Under the pieces are notes generated by a model that saw nothing but the letters and a program-made list of their open reading frames with translations, was not told the origin of the DNA and searched no databases. This document shows, in pieces, positions 1-10,987 of a stretch of 64,000 bases of DNA. The stretch lies in NCBI RefSeq assembly GCF_900660705.1, contig NZ_LR215043.1:372001-436000 (forward strand), read 5' to 3'. The DNA is from Mycoplasmopsis columbinasalis (GTDB lineage: Bacteria; Bacillota_I; Bacilli_A; Mycoplasmatales; Metamycoplasmataceae). How positions within the stretch are numbered: the stretch's first letter is position 1; each line of letters starts with the position of its first letter. The translations under genes and the position numbers were made by a program.

Positions 1-1068
1 CTTTGGACCTAGTTCTACTCTGACTGGGATTCCTCTTATTTCAGTTTCAGAGGCTTTGAAACCAGGATTTTTTTCTGAATCATCTAGTTCTGTTCTAAAT
101 GATTTTTTTAATAATTTAAAAATTTCTTTACCTTTTTCTGCAACTGCTTCATTTTTGTGACCAAACAAAGTACAAAGCATTACTTGAACAGGCGCTACTT
201 TAGGTGGGATAACAATTCCACGATTATCTCCGTGGACCATAATAATTGCGCCTAAAATTCTCGTAGAAACGCCTCAAGAAGTTTGAAAGGCGTATTCAAA
301 TTCATTTTCTTTGTTTTTAAAAATGATGCCATATTGCTTAGAAAAATTTTGCGCTAAATAATGACTTGTGCCTGCTTGCAAAGCACGACCATCTTTCATC
401 ATCGCTTCGATTGTATAAGTTGAGCAAGCACCAGCAAATTTTTCATGAGGTGTCTTTTTCCCCATAATAGTTGGGATCGCGAGATAATTCTTGAAAAAGC
501 TGGCATAAAGTTTAATCATTTCTTTTGTTAAATTTCTCGCTTCGAGCGAATTATCATGGCAAGTGTGACCTTCTTGTCATAAAAATTCGCGACTTCTAAG
601 AAACGGATTAGTAGTTTTTTCTCATCTCACAACGTTAGCTCATTGGTTGTAGATGATTGGCAAGTCTTTGTACGATTCAATAGAGTTCCTAAACAAATCT
701 GCAAAAAGAACTTCTGAGGTAGGGCGAACATAAATTTTTTCCTCCAATTTCTTATCGCCGACCATTGTAACGGTTGCTAATTCAGGGTTAAATCCTTTTA
801 TATGTTCTTTTTCTTTAGCAAAAAGCTTTTCAGGAATAAACAATGGTAAATAAACATTTTTAATTCCTTTTTTTGCAAAAGCTTGATTTAAATGCTGTTG
901 TATTAATTCCCAAATGCCGTAAGCATTTGGCTTAAGCACTAATGTACCTTTAACAGGTCCATAAGCGATTAAATTACCTTGCTTCACAATATCTGTATAT
1001 CATTTAGCAAAGTCCTCTTCCATCGTTGTGATGGCATTGAGTTCTCGCTCTTTTACTGTTGTTTTCAT
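1..1068 (-). CDS. proS: Prolyl-tRNA synthetase, C-terminus beyond window
   Basis: Charges tRNA-Pro in the cytoplasm. About 355 N-terminal residues are visible; the rest runs off the left edge. Class II synthetase features are readable: LVLKPNAYGIWELIQ near the N-terminus, LRSREFLWQEGHT in the motif 2 area and GTSHYLAQNFS further on, which is the short eukaryote-like ProRS type common in mycoplasmas. Several Trp residues are TGA codons. The ATG at 1066-1068 is preferred because a TATAAT (complement of 1075-1080) lies exactly 6 nt upstream with no Shine-Dalgarno, so the mRNA is probably leaderless. Divergent from cdsA. Confidence 0.97.
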
Positions 1069-1396
1069 GACATTATTATAAAGAAATTTTGGTCAATAAA
1101 ATTGAATAAAAATGGCAAAAAGTGCTTTTTAACGCATTACTAACACCTTTTTAAGCAATTTTTAGCGTTATCAAACGCTAAAAATCTTGGAACTGACAGA
1201 ATGTCAAATTCAGAAAAATTTTTTCGTGACTTGACCCATTTTTTGAGAAAAATTTTTTATGACACAAATGCTTATTGATTTGAAACAATTTTTAAATTGC
1301 TATAACGACTTTATAAATAATTTTGGTGAAAAAATTCATAAAAATTAGCTTAGAACATTTTAATGATTCGCTTTTTATGTTTTTTATAATTTACTT
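1069..1396. promoter_or_regulatory. Divergent proS/cdsA intergenic region
   Basis: This 328-bp gap has no convincing gene. It holds the proS -10 box (complement of 1075-1080) and the cdsA -10 box TATAAT at 1385-1390, each 6 nt from its start codon. A perfect 11-bp inverted repeat with a 4-nt loop lies at 1159-1184 (arms TTTTTAGCGTT and AACGCTAAAAA). Two copies of a GAAAAATTTTTT motif lie around 1216 and 1249. The purpose of the hairpin is not clear: neither flanking gene is transcribed through it from the promoters seen. Confidence 0.6.
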
Positions 1397-2344
1397 ATGA
1401 ATTTACTTAAACAAAGAATTATTCCCGCGCTTATTTTAAGCATAGTTGCATTAGGGTTTTTAATCCCTGTGTCAATTTTTGCTTCCACTCATTTCGAGGC
1501 AAGAATAACCTCTTTTATTGTTACTTCTTTATTATTAATTATTGTGCTTTTTGAACTGTTCAAAGCTCAAAGAATGAACATTTATTTGGCAATAATTTTC
1601 GCTTTAATCACAGCGGGTGCCACAATTGCTTTTCCGTTAAATTTATTTCAAATTAATTACTTGCCAAATGCTTCTAATGTGGCAGAGTTAACGCAATTTT
1701 CTTACACTACTTTAAGTAGTTATGTCTTAATGCTAGCGAAAGATTACATTTCTTTTTTGATAATTTTAGGTATTTCTATTGTTTTTTTTGTACTTGAATG
1801 AGCTACAAAAACTCAAATGAAAACTAGCGACCGATTCATGAGGATGTTGTTTATATTCATTACTTTATATGTAATTATCAATGCTGTGAAAGTACTCAAC
1901 TTATTTATTACGTTAAATTGAAGATATTGAGTTAGTGCTATCTTAATTGCCGCAGCTTACGATACAATGGGCTTTTTTGGCGGTAAATTTTTTGGTAAAA
2001 AATGAATAAAAAAACCTTTTGCACCAGTTATTTCACCTAAAAAAACCTGAGAAGGATTTATTTTTGGTGTCATTGGTGGTTCATTAATCGCTTTTGCTTT
2101 AGCATTTGGATTTAATCTTTTTGACTCAACAAATAATATTTCCAGATACTTAGGTATAACTAGTTTCGCTATTCTTTCTCCAATTGTAGCTTGTACAGGA
2201 GATTTATATTTTTCTGCCATCAAGAGACTTAATGCCATTAAAGATTATTCAAAAATTTTAGTTGGACATGGCGGTTTCCTAGATCGCTTTGACAGCATTA
2301 TTTTTGTACTATTCTTTATCTTTTTACTTCTTTTGTTAGTTTAA
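1397..2344 (+). CDS. cdsA: Phosphatidate cytidylyltransferase
   Basis: Makes CDP-diacylglycerol from phosphatidate and CTP, the precursor for phosphatidylglycerol and cardiolipin (a cardiolipin synthase is at 24.1 kb). The 315-residue protein is mostly hydrophobic with several membrane segments. The C-terminal CTP-transferase signature is visible: KKTWEGFIFG, SAIKRLNAIKDYSKILVGHGG and LDRFDS. Four or more Trp are TGA. The start ATG has TATAAT 6 nt upstream and no Shine-Dalgarno. Its TAA directly abuts the stop of the convergent gene on the other strand. Confidence 0.95.
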
Positions 2345-2731
2345 TTAAATTGTTGCAATAAGCTGCTTTAAGAGTGTTGTTTTTTCTAAAATAATAGTTG
2401 CATTAATTTCTGTATTTGGCAAAAACTGAAGTTTGGGAAAGTTATATCAGTCAATATACAATAAGTTTTCTTTTAAAAATAAATTTTTGATTTTAACTTG
2501 ATAAATTTCGTTGTTCAAAAGAACTGATAATGTTTGGTCTTTTTTTAATAAATACGCAACATCATTATTGGAAATCACAACAAAATTCTTTTTATCATCT
2601 ACGAGAATTTTTAGCGGCGCAGTTTTATTAACTTGATAAAAAATTAGAAACGCTAAAATACCAACTAGTAAGAAAAACACAACAATTAATCAACAAGCAA
2701 CAAGTTTATTTAATTTTGTTGATTTTTTCAA
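2345..2731 (-). CDS. Small one-pass membrane protein of the exporter locus
   Basis: A 128-residue protein of unknown family. One hydrophobic segment near residues 10-32 is followed by a short basic/polar soluble part. The TTG at 2729-2731 is the likely start: a GAGGTGA Shine-Dalgarno lies just upstream and the start overlaps the end of the ABC exporter gene by 26 nt, which implies translational coupling. A GTG at 2680 would remove part of the membrane anchor. By position it could be a membrane-fusion-like accessory of the C39 exporter, but it is far shorter than HlyD-type adaptors and no such motif is seen. Function is inferred from context only. Confidence 0.7.
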
Positions 2732-4757
2732 AATTCACCTCGTTTATGTTCGAAACATATTTTTTCGAATGACTAACTTCAATAAACAACGCTTGATTTT
2801 GTTCTTGTTTGATTAATTCTTTTAAAACTGAATACATTCCCAAAGCTAAATTTTCAAATGCTTCATCAAGTAAAATTAATTTGTATTTTTGCGTAAATAA
2901 TTTCAATAGCATAATAAATTGTCTTTGTCCGCTTGAAAAATTAATGCCACCGTCAATAATAGTGTCCTGCAAATTTAATTTCATATCATTTATTAATTGC
3001 ACAATAATTGGATTGTTTACCGCTTGGTTTAAATACTCAACTTTTTCCGGACTACATTCAGTAACATAATCTAAAACAGTCATTCTAGGTAAATAATGGC
3101 TATGTGAAATATAAATAAAATTCTTGTTAAAATCCGTGTAATCAATATCTTTAATATCAATACCATTGATTTTGTATAAACCTGTGACAGGTTCCGTGCG
3201 TTGACTCAGTAAATTTAAAAGCGTACTTTTACCGCTTCCGTTTGGGCCAACAAGTTGTATTGATTTATCTATTAATAATTTTCTGATATTTATGATGGGT
3301 TTTTGAATTTCAAAATAGAAATTTAAATTTAGTAATTCTATACTTTTAACTCTTGCAAAATTAATTTTGCCATTCCGCTTTTGTGCGGGGAAATTTAAAA
3401 CAAAATTAAGCTCTTCAATTTGTTTTTGAAACAATGAATGTTTGGCTCAAAGTGAAGTTATTGATAATGTTGGTGTTAATAAAAATGAAGAACTAGTCAT
3501 AAACATCATTAATGAACCAGTACTAAGTTTTTGTTTAAAAATGAACAACACACCAACAAAAACCATTATTAAGTTTAAATTTCCAAGCAATAAGTCAAAA
3601 GTTAAATTCTTAGCATTGTCATCAACAAAGAACTTGTATTCTCTTGTTTTAAGTTTAAGAAGCGATTGTTCGTATTTTTTAAATATTGAATTTCACATTT
3701 GGAAACTCATTGGCGTACCTTTTGTTCCGATTAGATTCATTTCTGAATTCAATTTATCTAGTTGTTCTTCCATATAAACTGGATATGTTTTTTTAAGTTT
3801 ACTTTGGAACAAAAAATTAATGACTATAGTCAGTGAAAGTACACTAATGACAATACCAAAGAGACTTACATTTATTAAAATTAAAATTAAAACTGAACCT
3901 AAAATTGAAAACAATTCAAAAACAAATGAATACAAAAAATTTGCTCGATAATTAGCTATCATCGGGACAAAGGAAACTCTTCTCATATATTCATTAATTG
4001 AAAGCTTGTGTAAATAATTTTGTGAGCAAACGTAAAATTTTTCCAACAATGCGCTTTGCAAGTTGTTTTCAATTTGCGTTTGAATTTTATGGACAACAAA
4101 ATTTTTAAAGAAATTATTAGTAAACCGCAAACAGTTAATTAGTAAAAATATTGCAAAAACTGCAATCAAACTTGAAACTAAATGTTGTGGCAAAACTATA
4201 TCGAAAACAATTTTGACAAAAAATGTTGAACCAAAAGTTAAAACTAAATTAAAAAGCGCCGCAATAAAGATTAATGCATTATGTTCTTTAAAAAGTAATA
4301 GGTCGCTAATTTTGTTTGTTAAAGTTAACTGTTTAATTTGCTGTTTTGTTGCCGAAGAAAAAACTAAGATTACTCCTAGATAAATTTTTTCTAAATCAAT
4401 AGCGTTTAAAACTCTTTTACCACCATAAACAGAATCTTGAATGTAATATTTGTCACCAACAATTTTTTCTAGCACAACATAATGGTTCAAACCTCGATTT
4501 GTGACCATAATAGCTAATGGTAAATCTTGTTGTTTAAGTTCACGTAAGGAAGCAAAATCGCCAGAATACGATTCAATATTAATGTTGTTCTTCTTAGCGA
4601 TAGCTTTTAAACAACTAATGCTAATGCCATCTTTGCCATATTGAGCATTCAATTTTAAATAATTGATATCTAATTCTAAATTGTGTAGAAAGTTGGCAAA
4701 ATATTGCAAGACATAAAGGCCGCAGTCTTTCTCATCTGTTTGTTGTTTTATTTTCAC
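2706..4757 (-). CDS. Peptidase C39-containing ABC exporter
   Basis: A 683-residue peptidase-containing ABC transporter of the bacteriocin/peptide secretion type. The N-terminal ~130 residues are a C39 protease with Gln6, catalytic Cys12 (KDCGLY), His92 (NHYVV) and Asp108 in place; it would cut substrates after a double-glycine leader. A block of about six membrane segments follows (residues ~150-400). The ATPase domain has Walker A GPNGSGKST (~residue 505), signature FSSGQRQ, Walker B LILLDEAFE and the switch His in VSHS. Starts at GTG 4755-4757. One in-frame TGA is read as Trp. No double-Gly leader peptide gene was found beside it. Confidence 0.9.
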
Positions 4758-4854
4758 ATCTATTGAATACGAATTTTGTAAAATATATTGAAATTGAAAA
4801 AATTTTGGGAAAATGTGTTTTTTCTCGATTTTTTCTATGCAAGGGAGAATTGTA

Positions 4855-5313
4855 ATGTCAAAAAAATTAGTCGTTTTTGCCAGCGATCATGCTGCGGTTG
4901 GATTAAAGAAAGAACTTGAAAAATATGTTCAAACTAAGGGCTATGAAGTTTTAGATTTAGGGCCAGCTGACGAAAGTCAATCTTGCTCATATGCTTTACA
5001 AGGTCATAAGTTGGCTAATTATATGAATGAAAATGAAGACAAAGTAGCTTTCGGAATCGGCTTGTGCGGTACAGGATTAGGAATTTCTTATGCACTTAAC
5101 AGACACACAAATATTAGGGCAGCAAGAGTTACTTCTGTAGCCGACGCACATATGGCTAAGCAACACAACGATGCCAATGTTTTAGTTTTTGGCGGTAGAA
5201 TTACAGCTCCTGCTGACGCAAAAGCAATGGTTGATGAATACTTAAACACAGAATTTGAGGGTGGTCGTCACCAACAAAGAATTAAGGACATTGATAACTT
5301 TGAAAAATACTAA
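4855..5313 (+). CDS. rpiB: Ribose-5-phosphate isomerase B
   Basis: Interconverts ribose 5-phosphate and ribulose 5-phosphate in the pentose phosphate pathway. The 152-residue protein matches the RpiB/LacAB fold: SDHAAVGLKKEL at the N-terminus, the active-site loop GLCGTGLGIS with the catalytic Cys, and HNDANVLVFGGR. The ATG at 4855 is chosen over an in-frame ATG at 4813 because AAGGGAGAA sits at the right distance before 4855 and homologues begin close to the first beta strand. A LacB-like galactose role is possible but no tagatose pathway genes are nearby. Overlaps the next gene. Confidence 0.93.
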   Translation: MSKKLVVFASDHAAVGLKKELEKYVQTKGYEVLDLGPADESQSCSYALQGHKLANYMNENEDKVAFGIGLCGTGLGISYALNRHTNIRAARVTSVADAHMAKQHNDANVLVFGGRITAPADAKAMVDEYLNTEFEGGRHQQRIKDIDNFEKY

Positions 5314-6361
5314 ACCACACGGTAACAAAGAAATTCTAACTGGTATAAATATACGCAAAGTTAAGTCGGCTTATAAACAAACACTTCGAACTAAGTGATT
5401 TTCTAAAAACGTCTTGCCAATCACTCGAAAAAAGCAAACTTGAGATGAAAAAATCATCAAAATTATCTTACATATTTTGTTACGGATTGCTGCACCAAGA
5501 ATTTCATGAAAAAATAAACCAAAAATTAATGAATTGGTAAACCGTTCTTACAATAACTATATGCGTAAAGATATAGTATTCATTCCTATTTCGCTTTCGT
5601 TTTACTTTTTAATTTCCTTTGTGCCCATTATTACAATTATTCTTATCCTGTTGTCAGCACTAAAATATAACGTCATGTTTCTTGATGTTATTCTCACGAA
5701 GATCATTCCTGGAATTAACTCGGTAATTAAATTTCCGGAAAGCTCTGATAGCGGCACTCAATATGTTTACTTAGGTGTGCTAGCAATTTCATCTTTATGA
5801 TTAAGTGCTTCTGGTTTTAACCGTTTTGTTTACAGTCAGAACTATATTTACCAACATGACTACTTAGGAAACTGATTCATCAACCAGCTCAAAGGACTAG
5901 TAATTGTCTTTTGTATTAGTTTATATTTAACGGGCGTAATCATTATTTACTTACTATTTTTTGAAAGTGTCACGCAGTCTTTAACTAGCTCTTACGATAC
6001 AAACATTTTCTTTTATTTTACGTTTTCAATTTATCTCTTTTTAGCTCTTTGTTTGGGAATTTTTTTGCTTTTCAAACTAACACCAAGTTTTATTAACCCA
6101 ATGCACACAGTAATTCCAGGTGTAATTGTTTCTGCTGTACCAATCACAATTTTTATTACTAGTTTTGGTTATTTAACTTCTATCATCGATTACAACAAAT
6201 ATGGAATTATTGGCACATTCTTGTATATTTCGCTTTTAGTTTCGACTATGAGTTTTTTCTTAATAATTGGTTCAATTGTTAATGAAGCATACTATAAAAC
6301 GTATTATTCAAGTTACACGATTGCCAAAAAGAGTTGACTTTTCTGAAAAGTGAAATTTTAA
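5300..6361 (+). CDS. YihY/virulence factor BrkB family membrane protein
   Basis: A 353-residue membrane protein with about six hydrophobic segments, matching the YihY/BrkB (formerly RNase BN-like) family: ISLSFYFLISFVP, then a WLSASGFNRF region, and a late PGVIVSAVP segment. Function is unknown in the family. The frame is open upstream of the first ATG (5534) to a TTG at 5300, 11 nt after an AAGGA, inside the end of rpiB; the intervening residues are basic and align with the cytoplasmic N-terminus expected for the family, so TTG 5300 is the suggested start. Four or more Trp are TGA. Confidence 0.82.
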
Positions 6362-6417
6362 ATTTGGGTCTATTTCATAGATATATTCACAAACTAAACT
6401 TCTAGAAATTCATTTGT

Positions 6418-8285
6418 ATGTTTAAAAAAATCAAACGCTTCTTTTTATCATCTTTTTTACTTTCAACTCCTTTTTTAACTGTTGCTTGTGCACAACTTGC
6501 GCCTTCCGAACAAACGCAGATTTTAAAAGCTATCGAAAATGAAAGTCTTGACTATTCAGATTTTACAAAAGCGCAGACTATTCAATTTTTGAATAGTATT
6601 TTAATTCGTAATCAAATTAACAAAAAAGTAAGCAACATTCCGCAAAACACACTATATTTTAGTGACGAAACGCAAATTACTTCTAAAAAATTAACTTTTA
6701 ATCTCTTTAGTAAAGAGGCACAATTTAAGAATAATAAATATGAAATGCAAAGAGAAAGCACTGAATCAACAGAACTTAACATTTTGTATGAACTTTTACC
6801 CCAAACATACATAAAAAATGATGAATACCACCGCAGTCTTTGACGAAACAATGTGGAACTTGGCAAATATTCTTCGTTAATTTATGATTTGCCTAACTTA
6901 CAAACATTAGCGATTTTGGCTAAGAAATCAAACAATTTAGGAAACAATTACAAAACTCCTTTTAATGAAATTAGAATCAACGGATTTGTAAATTCTAAAT
7001 TTCAACAAGAACTTTTTGCTAATGAATTATTGTTTTTGTTAAACCAATACAAAATTGAAAAAGATAATAAAAAAATTGCTTATGTTGAAATTTTTAATTT
7101 AGTAACAAAAGAAAATTTTCTTGAATTTCAAATCAACTTATTAGATGAAGAGCGAAAAAGCTTGCTTAACGAGATGCAGTTAAATCACAAGTTTTACCTT
7201 GATGACTTTTTGAATTTTGAACAAATTTATGGTCGTGACAAACTGGCGCTATACGACAAAATTTCTGGCAAGTTCTTGATACTGACGATGCTTTAGAAAA
7301 CAATAATGTTGTGCTTTTTAACGAAGAATTTCGAAATGCAGCAATTGTTTTTAATGAAAATGTTTTCGGTTTTGCTGATTACGACGCAACATTTCACCCT
7401 TTTGAACTTTATAAACAAATGAACTTGAGTGTTTTTGAATATTTATTTGAAAACAATAAAGACATTTTTAAATTGGTAAATGTAGAAAACTCTGATGTAT
7501 TTCAATTTGATTCTTTTAAACCTACAAAGTTACTAAATAATAGTTTAGCAATTGGCCAACTAAACATTAAAAAGGGAGATGAAATTTTTCCTTGGTTTTC
7601 GATTAATTTCACACCGCACAAACACCTTTTTTCTGGCTATATTACAAAAAATGAACTTGGTCTATTAAACAACTTGAAAAATGATAATTATTTTTCTTAC
7701 TACAATTTGAATGTTGAAGAAACTGCAACTGGCGAAAAGACTGTGATTTACCCTAATGGCATAGATGCCAATGAATTTTTTGAAACTAATTTTAACGACA
7801 TCGCAAGTTTTATCATTTCGAAAAATATTAATAATTTATTGCTTTGAGATAATTCGAAAATGGAAAACACGACGGCTGAATACGTTCTTTTTAATAAAAA
7901 TTCATTTGAGAAAAAACTTTCATTGCTGTTTTCTCAATTCGTTTTACTCTACTGAATTAAAAACAATAAAACAAATTCTTTAATTAAGGGTGTAAGAGTG
8001 AAAATTGTCGATCCTAAAGAAAAGGGTATTCCGCAAAAATTAGGTTCTGTCTTAATTCAAGTTGATTTTTATGACAACAATAACGAATCCCTTTTGAACC
8101 AAGAGAATAAAGATAAACTGTTTTGAATAACTGGTTTTAAAGGTGCGAATATGCGAATGATTTGAAACAAACAAGCGGAACTTAAACAAGAACAAAACTT
8201 TTCTGAGTATAATTCTCAACCCTTTAAAGATAAAACGTTACCATATGTGATTTATTACTCATCAAATGATGAAAATCGCGAATAA
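6418..8285 (+). pseudogene. Large lipoprotein gene with a frameshift
   Basis: The N-terminus is a clear lipoprotein signal: basic MFKKIKRFF, hydrophobic stretch, lipobox TVAC with Cys24. The body (about 600 residues if joined) is rich in Asn, Lys, Phe and Leu; no known domain recognised. Reading from 6418 stops at TAG 7294-7296, while the following frame continues from before 7275 to TAA 8283-8285 through several TGA-Trp codons. Adding one A to the AAAA at 7258-7261 would join YDK to NFWQVLDTDD and restore one reading frame. It is therefore either a recent pseudogene or a base-calling error. Upstream: yihY, same strand. Confidence 0.75.
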
Positions 8286-8384
8286 GCCTGTGTTATAGAT
8301 CTTTTGGCTATTTTACTAGCAGAATAAACATTAAATTTTTAAGTTTTTGTGTTAACAAGATTAGATTATAGAAGCAAACATCAA

Positions 8385-8413
8385 AGAACAGCATTTTATG
8401 CTGTTCTGTTTTA
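8385..8413 (+). terminator. Rho-independent terminator after the lipoprotein
   Basis: A perfect 10-bp stem, AGAACAGCAT / ATGCTGTTCT with loop TTT, is followed by GTTTTATT. It closes the rpiB-yihY-lipoprotein transcript. The sequence of its left arm recurs at the gdpP ribosome-binding site (8511-8519). Confidence 0.8.
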
Positions 8414-8523
8414 TTATTGATTAGCTCTATATAATATATTCGATCAGCTATATATAGCATAATCGATTAGATAATATAATATGTATACATATATATAATT
8501 AGTATCCTAGGAACAGCATAACA
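8414..8523 (+). promoter_or_regulatory. AT-rich palindromic gdpP upstream region
   Basis: Contains three perfect palindromes in a row: GCTATATATAGC (8447-8458), TAATCGATTA (8460-8469) and ATATGTATACATAT (8479-8492), with several TATAAT-like -10 candidates between. The probable Shine-Dalgarno AGGA is at 8509-8512, within TAGGAACAGCAT. One or more of these should be the gdpP promoter; the palindromes could be operators, but no regulator is identified. Confidence 0.45.
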
Positions 8524-10551
8524 ATGAAATCAATAAGTAAATCAAAAACCGCAGTCAAAATAGTTTTTTTTATTACTTGCTTTCTACTTTTCATAGTAAG
8601 TATTGTTTTGCTTGTTCTTTATCAACAATCATCATTAATTTGGGTTGCTCCACTGGTGCTTCTATTTCAATGCATAGGAATTTATGCGCTTTGAATTTTG
8701 TTCAAAGATGCAAATCGAAGATATATTTCTTCTAGCCAATCGTTTGGAAATTTTATCGATAAAATAATTTTAAAAAACAACTTAGGAATAATCATTTACG
8801 ACTTAAACGAAACAATTCAATGAACTAGTTCTTTTATAGAAAAAAGATTCGGAAATAAGTTAGTCGGCAAAACAATGAAAATGTTTTTTGATGAACTCAA
8901 GACTGCTGACGATAGTCAAAATATTGATAAGATGTCTTTCGACAAGAATAATATTTATCAAGAATATACATTCAGTTACAAAAATAAACACTACATTGTA
9001 AATAATTGAGATATAGAAAATGCAATTAGCATTAGAGATGTTACTGAAGAAAAAAACATTGTTCGTAGTTACGAAAAAGCACTTTCAGTTGTAGGAGAAG
9101 TTGAAATAGATAATTATCAACTTTACCAATCATTGCTTTCAGTAGAACAATTTTCAGGTTTGAATCGTGAAGTTATTAGAGCTCTTGATACTTTAGTTGA
9201 ACGTTTTGATTTAGTTTATCGACAATATAGCAACAATAAATTTTTAATCATTACTAACAAAAGCGTACTCGATTTAATGCGCGAAGAAAATTTTGAATTT
9301 TTTAGGGAGTTACATAACTCCATTAAATTCAGTGATCCAAATATGATGCTTTCTGTATCTGCTGGTTTCGCTTATGGTACAGATAGTTTGAATGAAAAAA
9401 TGGAAAACGCTAAAAAGGCATTGTTGCAGGCACAAAGCCGTGGTGGTGATCAAATTGCAATTTTCTCAAACATTGAATCAGCAAAATATTTTGGTTCTAC
9501 GCGTGAAATCTTGCCAAGTGTTGACCGGACAAAAATTAAAACTTTAACAAAATTAATTGAGTCGCGTTTGGCAAGTGAAGATATCACTAAGGTTATTATT
9601 TTCGGACACGCTAACGCCGATTTAGATGCTCTTGGTTCTGCTCTTGGTATTTATATGTTGGCGCGAAATTATAATAAAGATGCGTATATTTGTACTTCGA
9701 CGCAAGACGTAACAACCAAAAATGTGATGCGTGAATATTTTGGTGAAAGCAACGATATTTTTATTAAGAGTCACCACTTAAAAAGTGACAACAAAAAACT
9801 CGAAATCGATGACCAAACTCTGATTTTCTTAGTTGATAACTCTCATCCGAACCGGACTGATTTTCCCGAGTTATTAACTAATGCTAAAAATTCAAATGTG
9901 CTTATTCTTGACCATCACAGACTCAGTCAACCAATTGATTTTGCCCCGCGCGAAAATCGTTATGTTGACCCATCAGCATCAAGCGCAAGTGAAATTGTGA
10001 CTGAAATTTTGATGTTTGTGACCAAAACAATTGAATACTATCCAAAAATAATTCAAATGCTTTTGAACGGAATTTACCTAGATACTTTACAATTTCAAAA
10101 GCACACAACTTTTAAAACATTTGAAGCTGCCTCTTGACTTCAAAGCAAGGGCGCAAATGCAATTAGGAGTGCAAGTATCCTCAAAATTGATGCAGAAACC
10201 TATGCTAAAGTAGCTGACATTCTGCAAACTGTTGAGGAAGTCAAACCTGGCTTTTTCCTTGCTTACAAAGATGTTTCTTTACCGGATGATGTTATTTCGA
10301 TCGCTGCTGAAGAGATTCTGCGCATCAGCGGCCGCAAAGCTTCCTTTGTGGTAGCGCGCAAGGAAAAAAAACAAAGTTACAAACTTTCAGCACGAGGCAT
10401 TGACACCAATGTCCAAATCATCGCAGAAACTGTTGGAGGTGGTGGCCACTTTGGTATGGCCGCTGCAGTTTCCAATGAAAGCCTCCCAATTTTTATCGAT
10501 AATCTAAAACAAGCTATAGTGAGTGTGAAAAATGAAAGTAATTTTAATTAA
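8524..10551 (+). CDS. gdpP: Cyclic-di-AMP phosphodiesterase GdpP
   Basis: Degrades c-di-AMP, controlling potassium and osmotic signalling. The 675-residue protein has two N-terminal membrane segments (~residues 14-60), a PAS-like region, a degenerate GGDEF domain (~200-320) and a DHH/DHHA1 module with GHANADLDALGS, LILDHHR and the C-terminal GGGGHFGMAAA. Key metal ligands appear present. The order gdpP-rplI-dnaB is also seen in Firmicutes (yybT-rplI-dnaC). The end overlaps rplI by 20 nt. The c-di-AMP synthase is not in this window. Confidence 0.93.
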
Positions 10552-10987
10552 AGACTGCAAAGATGGTAAAGCAAATACCATCATCGAAGTAGCTAATGGC
10601 TATGGTGCTAACTACTTAATTCCACAAGGTTTTGGTGTACCTTACAACGCTAAAACTGCTCGTGATCTTGAAAAAAGACTCAGCAATTTTGTTGCTGACG
10701 AAATGGCAGCACGGGCACAAGCTAACGAACTCAAAGCCAAACTTGAACAAGAAACCTTTGAGTATGTGCTTGATGCTAAAATTGATGCCAACGGTAACTT
10801 AAACGTGCACAACGCAGTTTCAACCAAAGAAATTGTGAAAGAATTAACTGCACGTGGTTACAAACTTGACAAACACGCTGTGCAAAAAGTGCACTTAGTT
10901 TCAAACGGTACACACTTAATTGATGTGATCGTATACAAAGACATCGTTGCCCAAGTAAAGGTGGTTATAACAATTAATGCAAGATAA
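10532..10987 (+). CDS. rplI: 50S ribosomal protein L9
   Basis: A 151-residue ribosomal protein with the L9 N-domain (MKVILIKD, then GYGANYLIPQG), the long connecting helix and a C-terminal domain with GYKLDKHAVQ. The start lies inside the end of gdpP and the end lies inside dnaB (11-nt overlap), so all three are likely translated from one mRNA by coupling. Confidence 0.96.
   Translation: MKVILIKDCKDGKANTIIEVANGYGANYLIPQGFGVPYNAKTARDLEKRLSNFVADEMAARAQANELKAKLEQETFEYVLDAKIDANGNLNVHNAVSTKEIVKELTARGYKLDKHAVQKVHLVSNGTHLIDVIVYKDIVAQVKVVITINAR

Noticed and set aside
1069-1396. T-box riboswitch before proS
   Set aside because: The hairpin at 1159-1184 lies upstream of the likely leaderless proS start and no T-box sequence or antiterminator pair is visible.
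4813-4854. Upstream ATG for rpiB (14 extra residues)
   Set aside because: No Shine-Dalgarno there, while AAGGGAGAA fits the ATG at 4855 where the protein family begins.
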